NCBI GenBank assembly: GCA_037576215.1
Contig: JBANDB010000001.1
Coordinates: 7,378,001-7,442,000 of the forward strand
DNA: 64,000 nt
Source: Armillaria gallica
Taxonomy: Eukaryota > Basidiomycota > Agaricomycetes > Agaricales > Physalacriaceae
Direction: 5' to 3'
Part shown: piece after piece, positions 22,345 to 33,121 of the stretch
Numbering within the stretch: the first letter of the stretch is position 1
Layout: each line of letters starts with the position of its first letter
Notes under the pieces: model-generated
The model's input: only the letters and a program-made list of their open reading frames with translations
Told to the model about the DNA's origin: nothing
The model's database searches: none
Made by a program: the position numbers and the translations under genes

Positions 22345-23238
22345 AAATGCCTAAGTCAGGTTAACTAGTCACACAGCAATCTTGAAACAGGACTTAGAAA
22401 TGAATTAGCAATGGATTAACCTTGCAGCAGATCTGGCTAGTGTGATACAGATCCATTTCGATCAGTACTAGTATAGCTGGGCTGCACCTTCGATCATGAT
22501 CAACAGCTGTTACAGGCATGCTCACCTGGCTAGTCATTTATCCTTGACACTAGTTGAGCATCGCTGGGCCCAGGACATGGAATACAACTGCTAGCAGAGC
22601 TCCTAGGCTCACTAGTCAGCAAGCAACCATTTCCAGACTGACTATTGCATGATTATTCACCATTATTCATGACTAGCCAAGAAATCCTTATCAATAATAC
22701 CCTTCTAGTCAGTTATTTATATCTCAATTGTACCTTGTTTGTCAGTATATAAGTAGTAGAATAGGCACACGCATGGCTCAGGCAAGCCATCCCCGCAATT
22801 GTGACCTACTAGTCAGTATCTAGTGCCTCAATTAAAGGCTTTTGTGCTTAACCTTGATGAAGCGGCTACTAGTTGCTAAATTACCCATAGCATTGAGTGA
22901 ATAGAAGTGTCTTAGAGCAATCTTTTGTGTCCTGCAAAGGCCAAGAGTGTTTTGAAGTTAGTTCAAGCAAGTTCTTAAAGTTTAAAGTATTATTCTTAGG
23001 CCAAGAGCACCACTAGTCTGCCTAGAAAGTGACTAGTCAAGTGTTTATTCACTTGTAAGACATTATAGGGCCAAGAGAGCCACTAGTTCAAAGCAGTCCC
23101 AGTCAGAGTGAGCACAGTAGCTCAAGTCAAGTCACTATTCATCCAATTGTGTCTTACCAACCCCGCTAGTGCAAGTAGTACACTTGTATAGCTCACTAGT
23201 AACAAAATAAAATGTCCTTAAACAACTTTCCTTGATTA
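22345..23238. repeat. CTAGT-rich insert in Gypsy-2, LTR-like
   Basis: About 900 bp with no coding sequence that break the homology to Gypsy-1. The pentamer CTAGT recurs more than ten times, often as CTAGTCAG or ACTAGT. A TATATAAG box lies at 22745-22755 and a CAATTAAAGGC motif downstream, as in an LTR. It could be a solo LTR of another family. No clear target duplication was found, and Gypsy-2 sequence on the two sides is not contiguous (about 2 kb missing), so a deletion accompanied it. Confidence 0.45.
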
Positions 23239-23650
23239 TTGAAGTCTGCAGAGTGCTTCTATCATACTCAAAACACCCAAATTCAATACATTGGTGATAA
23301 GTGTAGAGTTAGTGATTGGTTTAGTGTTGTTGGTGTTCATTGCCAGCCTCTAGTCCATTTGCCACTTGCCGTTACTGAGCACATCACCATCCCTCATGGC
23401 AAAGGTTCACTCAGGGACAGCAGGTTGGACCTGAGTCATCCCCTTGGACTGGTTGGTCCTTCCCTTTTCCTCTGGGCCTGGCAAGTCACTTGTTACTTTT
23501 CTCCCAGGTCCTTCAACAGGGGAAGTGGCAGCTCTTGGGGCCTCATTGGCCTTGTGCCTAGTGGTGGGCACTACTAGGTTTTCATTCGAGGAGCTCTTTG
23601 CCCCATGCCCAGTGGCCAAAGTCACCTTTTCTTGTGCCCTGGCAGGCAGC
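23239..23650 (-). pseudogene. Gypsy-2 remnant of the gag-pol linker
   Basis: The minus-strand peptide includes LPARAQEKVTLATGHGAKS, matching the linker upstream of PR in Gypsy-1 (PPARAQTKAMTIVAGHRAES) and Gypsy-3. It stops matching at 23650, where repeat R3 begins. Confidence 0.55.
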
Positions 23651-23655
23651 TGTGA

Positions 23656-25320
23656 TGGTAAAGAGACTCTGTGCATGCAGGCTAGAAATGCAGCAGTGTC
23701 AAAGACACTGATCACACTCACACCCAACACTACACACACAAACCCTCAAGTTCTTGGGGGGATATTATGTGATAGAAGCAGATTGAAGCAAGACAACTAA
23801 ACTCTCAGAATATACAATACACACATATAGCAATAGCATGCATCACGTATCTAGATCTCTCTAAGTCCAAAGGCTTTTATAACAAGAGGAGCAACCAATG
23901 TCACCAGGCCTCAAGGCAAGATGTACTACAATACACAATATGTCGCCACACACCCACAAAACCCTCAATAAGTCGTGCATGTCACACACAGGTAATCACA
24001 ACAACCTAAACACACTCTAAACACAACTCAAAGCTTGTGCTCTAAGCAGAAACCCTTCACAAAATGTCCACTCAAGCTACAGGATTTGAACCTACATGCT
24101 CAAGCTTCCAAAACCAATCATAGACCTGCAAGGTTTCAACCGATGCTGATCCAGAGACACAATAACCAACTAAACCCTGTCCGACAAGCCAAAGGGTTTG
24201 AACCTCTGCTGCTTGTGGAAATGAGAACCCTCAAGTGTGCACTAATAAGACCACAGGGTTTGAACCTGTGCCACCTGTAGTGCCACGCATTAAAGAAGGC
24301 CTCTGTACGAACACTAACCAGACCAAAGGGTTTGAACCTCTGCCGCCTGTAGTATCTCACACCCAAGAAATGCTGTCCGACAAGCCAAAGGGTTTGAACC
24401 TCTGCCACTTGTGGAATGGTATACCCAACTAAGTGCATGCTAATCAGACTACAGGGTTTGAACCTGTGCCACCTGTAGCACCGCACATCACAAGAAACCC
24501 TCAAAACTCAAGAGTGTGTCTGCAATGACACAATATCTCTTATTCTCAGGGTAGAGCACAGTCAACCAATCTCTCAAACAGTACACAAGTCCCCTGCTAG
24601 CTTTCTATGCTCGCACACTACTCAAGTCACTCAAATGTTATCAATAAAAGGTATATCCTCTCGCTCAAAGCTACAAACTAATCCCAAAGCTAGAGTGTCA
24701 AGCAGGAGGCTTGCATGCAACTACAGTGGGGGTCCAAAGCTTTTACACTACTACTACACTATGGTATTTATACTATGTGCTCTACATATTAATACAACCT
24801 TAAATAGTAACTCCTGGCTGTTGTAACTTCCTTTCCTGAGTCCTGGGCATGTTGCCATAATCACACCATTGCTTGGTGCTTACTCAGAGCTCTGGCTCAG
24901 GGCCAGATTCTGGTCTCTCAGCTGCATGACATTGGTTAACTGCGCTATCCATGCATACTGACGTCGCCTAGTTTTTCCTCAGAGTTATAGCCTACCCTGC
25001 GACTCTTATTTATGGTAATAATATCTTCTAGTGATTTCCATGGTCTTCTAGGACCACCAGCATCTAGTCTAGGCCTCGTGCACATCAGCCAAAGTCAGAG
25101 ACATCAGTCTTACTTCAATTCTAAACATTCTGAGGTCTAGAGTGCTAGTTCCCCACATGGCAGTGCCTCGTGCATCATAGATCAAGGTTGCATGAAGTAT
25201 CAATTATCTCCTGAGCTTCACTGGTTCCATTCTTAGTGCGCATCTTCTGTGCATTGTCAGTGTACTCAGTGTCAAGTGCTGGGGCTTTAGACTTAGTGTG
25301 ACCCTTATGGTATCACTCTG
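23656..25320. repeat. Long repeat R3, copy 1
   Basis: Starts TGGTAAAGAGACTCTG and matches 33131-35967 over most of its length, including CACCCAACACTACACACACA, the GGTTTGAACC array and the CCTCAGAGTT block. Copy 2 carries about 1.35 kb extra (about 34110-35480). Non-coding and CpG-poor. Right border approximate. It may be an LTR or a large non-autonomous element; copy 1 replaces Gypsy-2 linker and copy 2 interrupts the Gypsy-2 LTR. Confidence 0.55.
24060..24480. repeat. Array of GGTTTGAACC palindrome units inside R3
   Basis: At least five units, spaced roughly 50-75 bp, each carrying AGGGTTTGAACCTCTGCC or CAGGGTTTGAACCTGTGCC followed by ACCTGTAG or ACTTGTGG. Two weaker units precede them. GGTTTGAACC is what GGTTCGAACC, a tRNA B-box-like palindrome, becomes after CpG loss. 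Copy 2 of R3 has fewer units (33555-33760). Confidence 0.5.
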
Positions 25321-25480
25321 CAGTTAAGCCTTGTGCTCCACCAAGCATCACTCAAGGAACTTCATTGTCTGCACTTAGTATACTACACTCTAAGGTATAT
25401 CTCATTGCTTTGGTATCTAGGTCTTATAAAATGTATGTATTGATACATTTCGCAAAATTACATATGTAAACGCTTTTCAA

Positions 25481-25561
25481 GTTCCAAGTCCTATGAATAT
25501 AGGTAACTCAGTTATTATGCAGGTTGAGCTTCCCATGGGAAAATTCTATTCAATGCATCAA
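25481..25561 (+). repeat. Dispersed repeat R4, copy B
   Basis: Matches 2705-2782 and the reverse complement of 59675-59754. Lies between R3 copy 1 and the permease pseudogene. Confidence 0.5.
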
Positions 25562-25599
25562 ACTTTAATGGTCTTAGCCGAGTTACCCAGCCGTTCCTG

Positions 25600-27322
25600 A
25601 TTGGGACCTGGCACTCATACCACGACAACAACAATGACCACCTACCAGCTGTTCCTTTTTGGGACCTTGTGCTGGTACCAACACTTCGATTTTTCTATTT
25701 CATATCCATTGATCATGGCTTATTTCCCAATAACCTCACTGTTGTCAACTCTCTATATTGCTGATCTTCTCCTTGCCTTGTTGGCATCTCTTTCTGTTAC
25801 TTCCCCCCTCAGACCAAACAGTCTCTATAACTTGTTGTTATGGTTCAATAATGTTGCCCCAGAGGAACAGGCACTTACATTGGATTGGCATCGGAGGTGA
25901 GTTACATTTGCCTCAAATATGGGCACTCTGACAATGTCTGTTGCATTAGGGACCATCAGCACTGCTCTCTTTCTGCAGATCGACTGCGTGCTTCTGCATA
26001 GAGGGCCCGGAAGCTTGTTACTAGCATCTGTGTTTTGGTCTACAGTAATGCTTGCAATTAATATTTGTCTGGGTATGTGCCACTTGGCATCTCAAATCCT
26101 TTTGCAACTGAACACGTCGTAGCTGAAATTGTTTCCTGGATCTCCATCTTGTCACCTTTCATTCACTTTGCTGACTGTTTTGTCAATCCTGCCCTAAGAT
26201 TCTGTGCCAGGATAAACTTTGTCCTCTACCCTGCGATTCTCATTCCTTCTCGAGATCACAGCCTTTGAGCTGATGATCCATTTCTGGACTGAAAATATCT
26301 TGACCACCATTGTAATTGTTGTTGCCTCGCGTGTTATGTATGCATTCAATTGCCAAGCAAATGAATGTATTCTAATCCATTTATATAGTGCACTGAATGT
26401 CTTTGCTGTGTGATTCTATGGTGGTAAGCACATAGGACCATAGGCAACTGCACTTCTTATTCATGTTTCTTGTAGAATCTGAATTTTGGCTGGCCATTGG
26501 GAAGATCATATTGGTGCTCGGTTCTTTCCATTCACCTTTAGAGCTATTCTTGGTGGCAACCCATTCCATGACCAGTTTGGCTTTCGAAATTGGGATTGCG
26601 AGTGTATCTAGGCTTTGCCTTCAAGGCATTCAGCTGATGGTCATATTTTAAGCTTCAAAGGTTCTGGTTAGCTCCTAGATTTATTAGGTGTTCGCAAGTT
26701 GATGATAGAGCAGGGAACACCATTTGATCAAAATACCAAAAGGCCGGATCTGTGGAACGCTCTTTAGGCTTTTTGAGTCGCCTATTGCAAGTGGTCATTA
26801 CGATGTGTGGTAGGTGTTAAAATCACATGTGTATGATACAATAATCAATCCCTCAATGGTCCAGAATTTGTGTCTATGACAGCAGGAGGCTGAGAACCCA
26901 AGGATGCCGCTACCTCTAACATTCAAAGGTGTCTACACATACATCACAACATTTTTCATCCTCGAAACCCTCTCTTTCAGCATCCCTCTTCCACACTCCA
27001 ACCCGAATATCCAGCTTGATCAGACCCCAAACCTGGCATCGGCTCCTCGCCATATATCATTGCGATGCAAAATATGAACATCCCCATACTCTCTCACATT
27101 AATGCTAGGCTGATCCTGTTGTCAATATTCTCTGCTTGGAACAGCTATGTCTTCTGTGCTGGTCGCACCTTGTATGGCATGGCACTACAGAGAAGTTTTC
27201 CTTGGTTCTTGACAAGATACACACAGAGCGGTGTTCCGATATACTGTGCTGGATTAACTATACTCATTGCTCTGTTGGCATCCTTGCAGGTATCAAACAA
27301 TATAGTTAAAGTGCTTGAGTAG
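25600..27322 (+). pseudogene. Decayed amino-acid permease gene trapped in the nest
   Basis: Exon-like blocks in the order of a fungal APC/YAT amino-acid permease, normally a 12-TM plasma-membrane importer. GTISTALFLQID and GPGSLLLASVFWSTVMLAIN lie at 25919-26080. FADCFVNPALRF and FELMIHFWTENI are at 26150-26320. ESEFWLAIGKIILVLG followed in another frame by GGNPFHDQFGFRNWD is at 26470-26600. SPYIIAMQNMNIPILSHI and SAWNSYVFCAGRTLYGMAL then VPIYCAGLTILIALLASLQVSN are at 27040-27300. The blocks are in different frames with some plausible introns, but parts of the protein are missing. It is CpG-depleted like the surrounding old DNA. It is probably a host gene or duplicate overtaken by transposons, or carried in with an insertion. 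Confidence 0.7.
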
Positions 27323-27333
27323 TCAGTCACCAA

Positions 27334-28380
27334 ACTTTATTGTTGGTGGTGTCTAGTCTGAATTTGCACGATAGGTTTGTCAGTCTCACTGCGGCGACAC
27401 AGGTCATCAACTAGTTTACGTATTTGAGGTTATGGGCAGCATCAGCAACAGGACTACAGGGATCTTTGAGGGTGTGAAACGATAAGTGCCCTGTCCTTGC
27501 CCACCAGAGAGAATCCTTACCCTCTTTGTAGCGTGATCTTGTTCACTTCATCCACAGGCACACATCTCCCTGAGGATGGTGATATACAGGACTTTGGAGA
27601 GCACAAAAGTGCATACACAGTCTGTTCCTCTTGTTGACAGTGCATCAGCTTAGCAGCGAGCTTTCTGTGATGCATAGATTCATCAGCAAGCCCCACAGAT
27701 GCAGGAATGAAGTACTACAGGGAGGAGGGCAACAGATGCGGGGGATGCCAAACCCCTCCTGTTCACTGTGTCACTGGGTGCTCATGTCCTCATTAGTCTA
27801 ATCCTACTGAATTACTCCTGCACCTGCAACTTCGAGCTGCAACATCAGTTATTGAGTATCGGTGTTTTAAATTCAAGGGAGATATTATCTTCACTGCTCG
27901 ACCCTTTTTGCTACTTGGAATGAGCATTCGCCTGACAAAGCATAGAAGGCAACAGTTGTAGATGCTGTAGTCTTCTTCCTACCCTTTTCATTCTGAATTA
28001 TAGCCAGCAGGACATCCACCTCTACAGTGCTCTTAACCTGGAATACAGTGTCACACCCACAGTGTGTCTAAGGGTGTAATTTTGCAAAATGTCATACCTT
28101 ACACTTTAGCAATGCAGAGGCATCGCGAGTGGGCTGACAGTGCAAGTGGCATGCAAAGAAGCAAGGTCACTGAGGTAGAGAGCTCTATAACAGAAAAAGG
28201 AAGCAACAGAATTAAAACATAAGGACTTCGTTGTTGCACTGTACCTTATGGGCATGCACGGCAACAAGGCTGAAGGATGAGCTAGATTGTCAACCCAACC
28301 GTTTGCAATAGAGGACTCAACTGGAGTGGGATGCACTTGTACACGGGCTGAGGCTAATTTAGATAATGATGCATCTGTAA
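27334..28380. other. No recognisable gene; CpG-poor
   Basis: Short open frames only. A 98-codon minus-strand frame (28106-28402) runs into the MITE and has no recognisable family. Could include the decayed 3' part of the permease gene. Confidence 0.35.
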
Positions 28381-28706
28381 TAGAGATCTTCATGAGTGTC
28401 ACCTATGAGTACTCATGGTCCATTGTTATTTAAATAACTCATGATTGGAAAATGCAAAAAGAATGAAAAAATAACTGATCTTCACCGTTTTTGAGCTCTA
28501 TTCAATGGTGAATGAGGTTTTATATTTCAAGAACTTTTATGATTTCTGAATAGCTGTCAAATATAAAACCTCATTCACCATTGAATAGAGCTCAAAAAAC
28601 GGTGAAGATCAGTTATTTTTTCATTCTTTTTGTATTTTCCAATCATGAGTTATTTAAATAACAATGGACCATGAGTACTCGTGGGTGACACTCATGAAGA
28701 TCTCTA
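28381..28706. mobile_element. hAT-type fold-back MITE, copy 2
   Basis: 326 bp, same family as 8535-8862: TAGAGATCTTCATGAGTGTC ends, long arms, and the internal palindromic partners GAGCTCTATTCAATGGTGA and TCACCATTGAATAGAGCTC. Flanked by the 8-bp duplication ATCTGTAA (28373-28380 and 28707-28714). The arms are better preserved than the similarity between the two copies, so each copy's arms probably stay alike through the hairpin or recent amplification from different sources. Confidence 0.85.
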
Positions 28707-28714
28707 ATCTGTAA

Positions 28715-30300
28715 TCTATGATGCATGGTCCCTGGAGATCTGGAAAAACGATATCACGTGCGGGGTAATCAAGAGAACCCCAGGCATGGCCTAGAAACAG
28801 GCTTTGGCTGATGGAAGTAGCAAGCGGACTGGAAAGCTGAGGCATTTCTTGGTTACTGAGTCCAGAACATGACACTGTCACCTTTGGAGCAGACCCAAAA
28901 GCCAAATACGAAGTGTGAGTGGTGATCGATGATTAAGCAGCTATTGAGTGCATGCTCATGAGCTACTCTGCTGCTAGGGCGAGTGACATCGACATCGCTT
29001 AGCTCTTTGAGGATACTAAAAGGAGGAACAAGTGGCACACTGCCTAGAGCGCTGGGCCAATTCAGACAAGGAATACCTGGCTGAAAAAGAAGTAAATTAC
29101 TAAAAACCCATTTGTAACAATAAATCTCCCATAGTATAAGTAGGTAGAACTTCACATAGTAAAGTAAGATACCTACCCCCCACGTACAGTAATAAAGTTT
29201 CAGTTGGATCTGGACTTGTTGTGATGCGTAAGAGTTAGTAGCTTTGAGCCTCATCTAGAATGCAAGTTTAGTGAGCTCACATAGAAATAGAACAAGAGAA
29301 ACATTTTGGATAAAAACTTTGGTTTACTTGAGATAAGAAAGAGATTCAGGGGCAGTGACGCTGCACCCACCTCAAGAGTTTGCTGAGATAAATCCGAGAG
29401 AAAAGCTCTGTTCCTTTTCTGGTTCAGTGTAAAAAGAGAACTTGTGTTGTGTCAGCCTCTGTGTAGGTCTAGAAGTAGTTGCAAGGGAATCAGCCAGCTT
29501 GAGCTGTTCTAGCAGTTACACAAAGTGTGGCAGGTGTGTTCAGTTGGACCTCGCAGCACCATTGTTAGGGTGAGCACACTGTGTGTGAGGACTTGCAGGG
29601 ACAGTCCTGAGAGTAATTAAGACTTGAGTGGGAGTGCCAAGGGCCTCCATTGTGATGAGTTTGGAAGTCAGGTTTAGCCCCTAAGAGAAAGGCAGCATCG
29701 CAGGCAGACTAGGCCTAGCGGCAGGTCATACTTAGCAAGCTCACTGACCGAACTTGGTCAATTTGCAGATCTGCATATCCTTGTGTTCTGGCTATTGAAA
29801 TATATTTTGCCTCGAGGGTTGCATGGTTCACTGTGCTCTCTTGTAAAAAGCTCCAAAGAGCTAGAGAATTTGAGACTAGTTTGAAAATACCACATTGTTG
29901 TGCGTATCATTCTAGTGAGCTCACTGAGAGAAATTGGGATACTGTCGGCGTGCAAGTGGAATTAAAAATCCTTGCTCCCCTCCACACTTAAGGAGATTGT
30001 GTGTGTGTGTGTTTAGTGAGGTTGAGTTAGGTTTGGTGTGTGTTCACACTAGGCTATGCTCAGTTTCACAGGTGTCTGTCACCAGCCTTGTCAACGGGAT
30101 TAGTCTCGCTGCACTCAAGTTATTTTCTCATATTTATTATTCCCTTAGCTGGTTTGCTTATGCCATTGGTATCCATTAATATATGTATCTATCTCCCAGG
30201 TTCCCTTTCTCTTTTCAGACATATTCCTCTGGCAGGTTTATGGATGCTGACTCTAAAGGGTGGGAAGGAGAACACAGGACTCTGACCTGCCGCATGTATG
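28715..30300. other. CpG-poor stretch, possible decayed minus-strand gene
   Basis: Minus-strand frames at 28853-29254 (133 codons, FGFWVCSKGDSVMFW) and 28654-28905 could be exons of a decayed gene; no family recognised. A short (GT)n tract lies at 29998-30012. Homology to Gypsy elements resumes to the right of this stretch. Confidence 0.3.
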
Positions 30301-30706
30301 CATTGGCCCTCACTCCACTAGTGTGTCAATGGCCCTTTGAGGGTTTTGGGGACTGGTCCTGCTTTCAGTGAGCTGGGCTGTTTTGACTTCAGAGGCCTGA
30401 AGGTGTCCTGTCTACTCTGCCCTCTCATAGCAGCTGCAGCATCACATGCAGCATGCCCGCTGACCCTGGGACAGATGCTGGGAGTCAGCATCATGTCATT
30501 GTCTGTGAGGACATCATATCTGTATTTTGATTCTAATACTGGGGTGCTGGTCATGGTTGAAACAGTAAAGTTGTGGGGTATATTCAAATGCATGATAGAT
30601 AAAACATTTGTAGCTAAAAAAAGGGAATGTGACCATCCAGCAGAAGATGAGTGCACACCAGTATGTAAATCCTTGGCTGTCACAGGGGAATTGAACCCTT
30701 GATGAC

Positions 30707-33062
30707 CTACTCTTTTACCTCCTCAATCTTAGTCTCCTTGGCCAACAGCTTCTCTGCTGTGGCCACTACACATACCTTCTGCTTCTTCTTCATTGGGCAA
30801 TCCTTTGATATATGCCTCTTCTCATGGCACAAGAAACATCTCCCTTCACTCATCATCTTCTTTTTGTCAATCTCCATCAGCTGTCCCTGTCCTCTGTAAG
30901 TTGTCCATCACCCAGTCCCCATATCCTGTATCAGCACACTACTCATCAGCTTGGCCAGCAATGAACTTGTTGCACCACCTGCTCTCTGATTGGAGCTGGT
31001 GGCAGTAATTGCCTTGGCGTTGATGGGGTAGGAGTCACATTGGTTGAAGCCCATGACCTGGTCAAATACCTATTTCTTCTGGCACTCTTTGTACATTGTG
31101 GTGATGCAGGCCTTCTATTCTGGGTATGTTCAGGAAATATTGAAACCAGCGTTAGCAATGAAGGTGGTGTAGGAGGAGGGAACTCCTAGTCAGACTGCCT
31201 TCACCATTGTTCCCCACTCACATTTGTTGCCTCATAGTCCTGCAAGCTTCACTTCTTCCTCTAGCTTCTGGAAGTAGGTGGTGGCAGTGCTGTTGCCCAT
31301 ATGCAGGTCAAACATCTTCTTCTCATGTACTTCTTCTACTGCTGGGTCCTGGAACTGGGTGTTGACTGTCCCTATGAATTTGTCCCAGTGCAGGTAGTGG
31401 AAGCAGGTGGGGGCATTATCCCATTTGCTGGCAGTCCAGAACTCTTGTTGTTTGTAGACCCACCAGTCTTTGGCAGGCCTGTCAAAGAGGGAGGAAGTGA
31501 AGGTGACCATGAGAGAGGGACAATTCTGGAAGTACGAGTGGAGGACTTCAAAGTAGGCTAGGCAGTCTCCGAAGAATCACTCAATGTCATGATGGTCCCC
31601 TTTGAAGACCTTCGGGAGCTGTAGGAGAATGGGTTTGATCCCCAGAAAGGAGGTGTTTTTGTTGGCCTCCCCAATGAGACAGGGAAAGGGGTCGGGCAGT
31701 TCCCATTTGGATAGAGGTTATGGGACCAAGTACCAGTCAGTTTGCTGGTGAAGGGGTCATAGGTGGTTAGGTGGAGGAGGCAGCCTTCCTCGGTCAAGCT
31801 CCTTGCCCTTAGTCTTGAACTGGTATAGTTCTGCATTCTGGTCCCTTTCCTTCTTCGCTGAGGCTAGCTCCTCCATTAGTGCCTTAACACAGCGCTGCTT
31901 TCTTTTGTGTTCCTCCTTTGCCTGTTCAAGTCTCTCCTTATTGGAGGGCAGCAATAGTCCACTGCCTCCTTCTCCCAAGTCACCAGCTCCAGCCACCAAC
32001 CTACTGGTGCCCCTTTCAGAGTAGTGTCCATGGTGCTACAGGTTTGTTTGTTTGTTTTGGTGGTGAGTCAGGAAGGGGCTGGGGATAGGGTGGTATGTCA
32101 GGATTATAATCCAGGGTCCTAAAAGTCTCATAGTTGTAGCGAAAATAGGAAAAGGGATCAGAGGTCATTTCTCCTATCCAGGTTGGGCCAGTCACTGATC
32201 TTGAGTGCAAGAACATGAAGAGTGATCTCCAGATTGCATTGTTCCTGAACAGTCCTGGGTGGTAGGCAGGCAATCCAGTGCCTGGAAGCAGGGTTGTATA
32301 GTTGCCTGTTGCAGTTGATGAATCCTCTTGCTGGACAATGATGGGCTCTGGGGTTCTGGGTTGGGAGAAGGGGTTTGTGGCATTGGAGTTGCTATCCTCT
32401 GATTCAGAGGGGAAGTGACCAATTGGTCATCGCAGGGTGGGGAAGAGGATGGTGCCAACTCATTGTAGGGCCCAGGCATTGGGAATGACCACCTTGGTAT
32501 GAGTTCTTGGTATTGCCAGGGTGTTCTGAACCCTGGGCATGTAGGGTGGCAGAGCATCAGTGCATTCAATCTGTAAGTGCCTAATGAGATTCTCTGTTGA
32601 AGAGGACTTGTCATGGATCTGTACTCTCCTCACATGGGTCTCAGCAGTGGGAGGTAGTTTGAGAGTGGGGGCTCAGCGAACATTGCTGGGCCCCATGATA
32701 GAAACATCCCTGCATTCCTCCCTATGCACAGGAAATTTCTCAGAGGACTTGTAGTAGATAGTGGTCATTGACCGCCTATGGGTGGTGGTGGAGGGCATTG
32801 CCTTGCATTCAAGGGCTGCCAAATGTGGCTGTACCATGGCTGGTTTGAGTTTGGTGGTTCTATAAGATAAGATATAGTGAATAGGGAATGAGGCAGGTCA
32901 GAGGGCTTGGGTGGGTACCAGTACCCTTCTTCTTCATAGATGGTTTCTGGTTTGTTCCCTATATATGAGAATAATGAGGGCAGTGATGAAGGAGATGAGG
33001 CATGTGCCTATTATAGCAGTACCAAGGGTGATCATTTGGTTTTTGGTCAAGTCGGGGGTCAT
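30707..33062 (-). pseudogene. gag: Gypsy-2 gag with N-terminal membrane segment
   Basis: Starts 46 bp inside the PBS with MTPDLTKNQMITLGTAIIG and a hydrophobic segment (LISFITALIILIY), aligned with the Gag N-termini of Gypsy-1 and Gypsy-3 despite strong divergence. Then an acidic/Pro-rich part, a charged coiled-coil segment (KERLEQAKEEHKRKQR, near 31880), a Gag capsid domain at 31232-31560 (SLFDRPAKDWWVYKQQEFW) and a CCHC knuckle near 30840 (CFLCHEKRHISKDC). It ends EEVKE at a TAG (30707-30709), followed in frame by LLLDGHIPFF, the conserved post-gag peptide. Several stops and frame changes make it non-functional. Unlike the other two elements, no small ORFs lie between PBS and gag. Confidence 0.7.
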
Positions 33063-33107
33063 GGAGTTCTCTTGTCACAGCTGGCAAAGATGAGAGAGAG
33101 ATAGGCA

Positions 33108-33120
33108 AGCTTCAAGCTAA
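33108..33120 (-). promoter_or_regulatory. Gypsy-2 PBS, complementary to its own LTR leader
   Basis: Plus-strand AGCTTCAAGCTAA, one base inside the LTR start at 33122. It is exactly the reverse complement (13 of 13) of the plus-strand site at 36007-36019 in the 5' LTR. Confidence 0.7.
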
Positions 33121-33121
33121 T

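Noticed and set aside
24060..24480. CRISPR-like array
   Set aside because: Units are irregularly spaced, diverged and in a eukaryotic transposon context; no cas genes.
29998..30012. GT microsatellite as a functional element
   Set aside because: Short simple repeat with nothing else around it.
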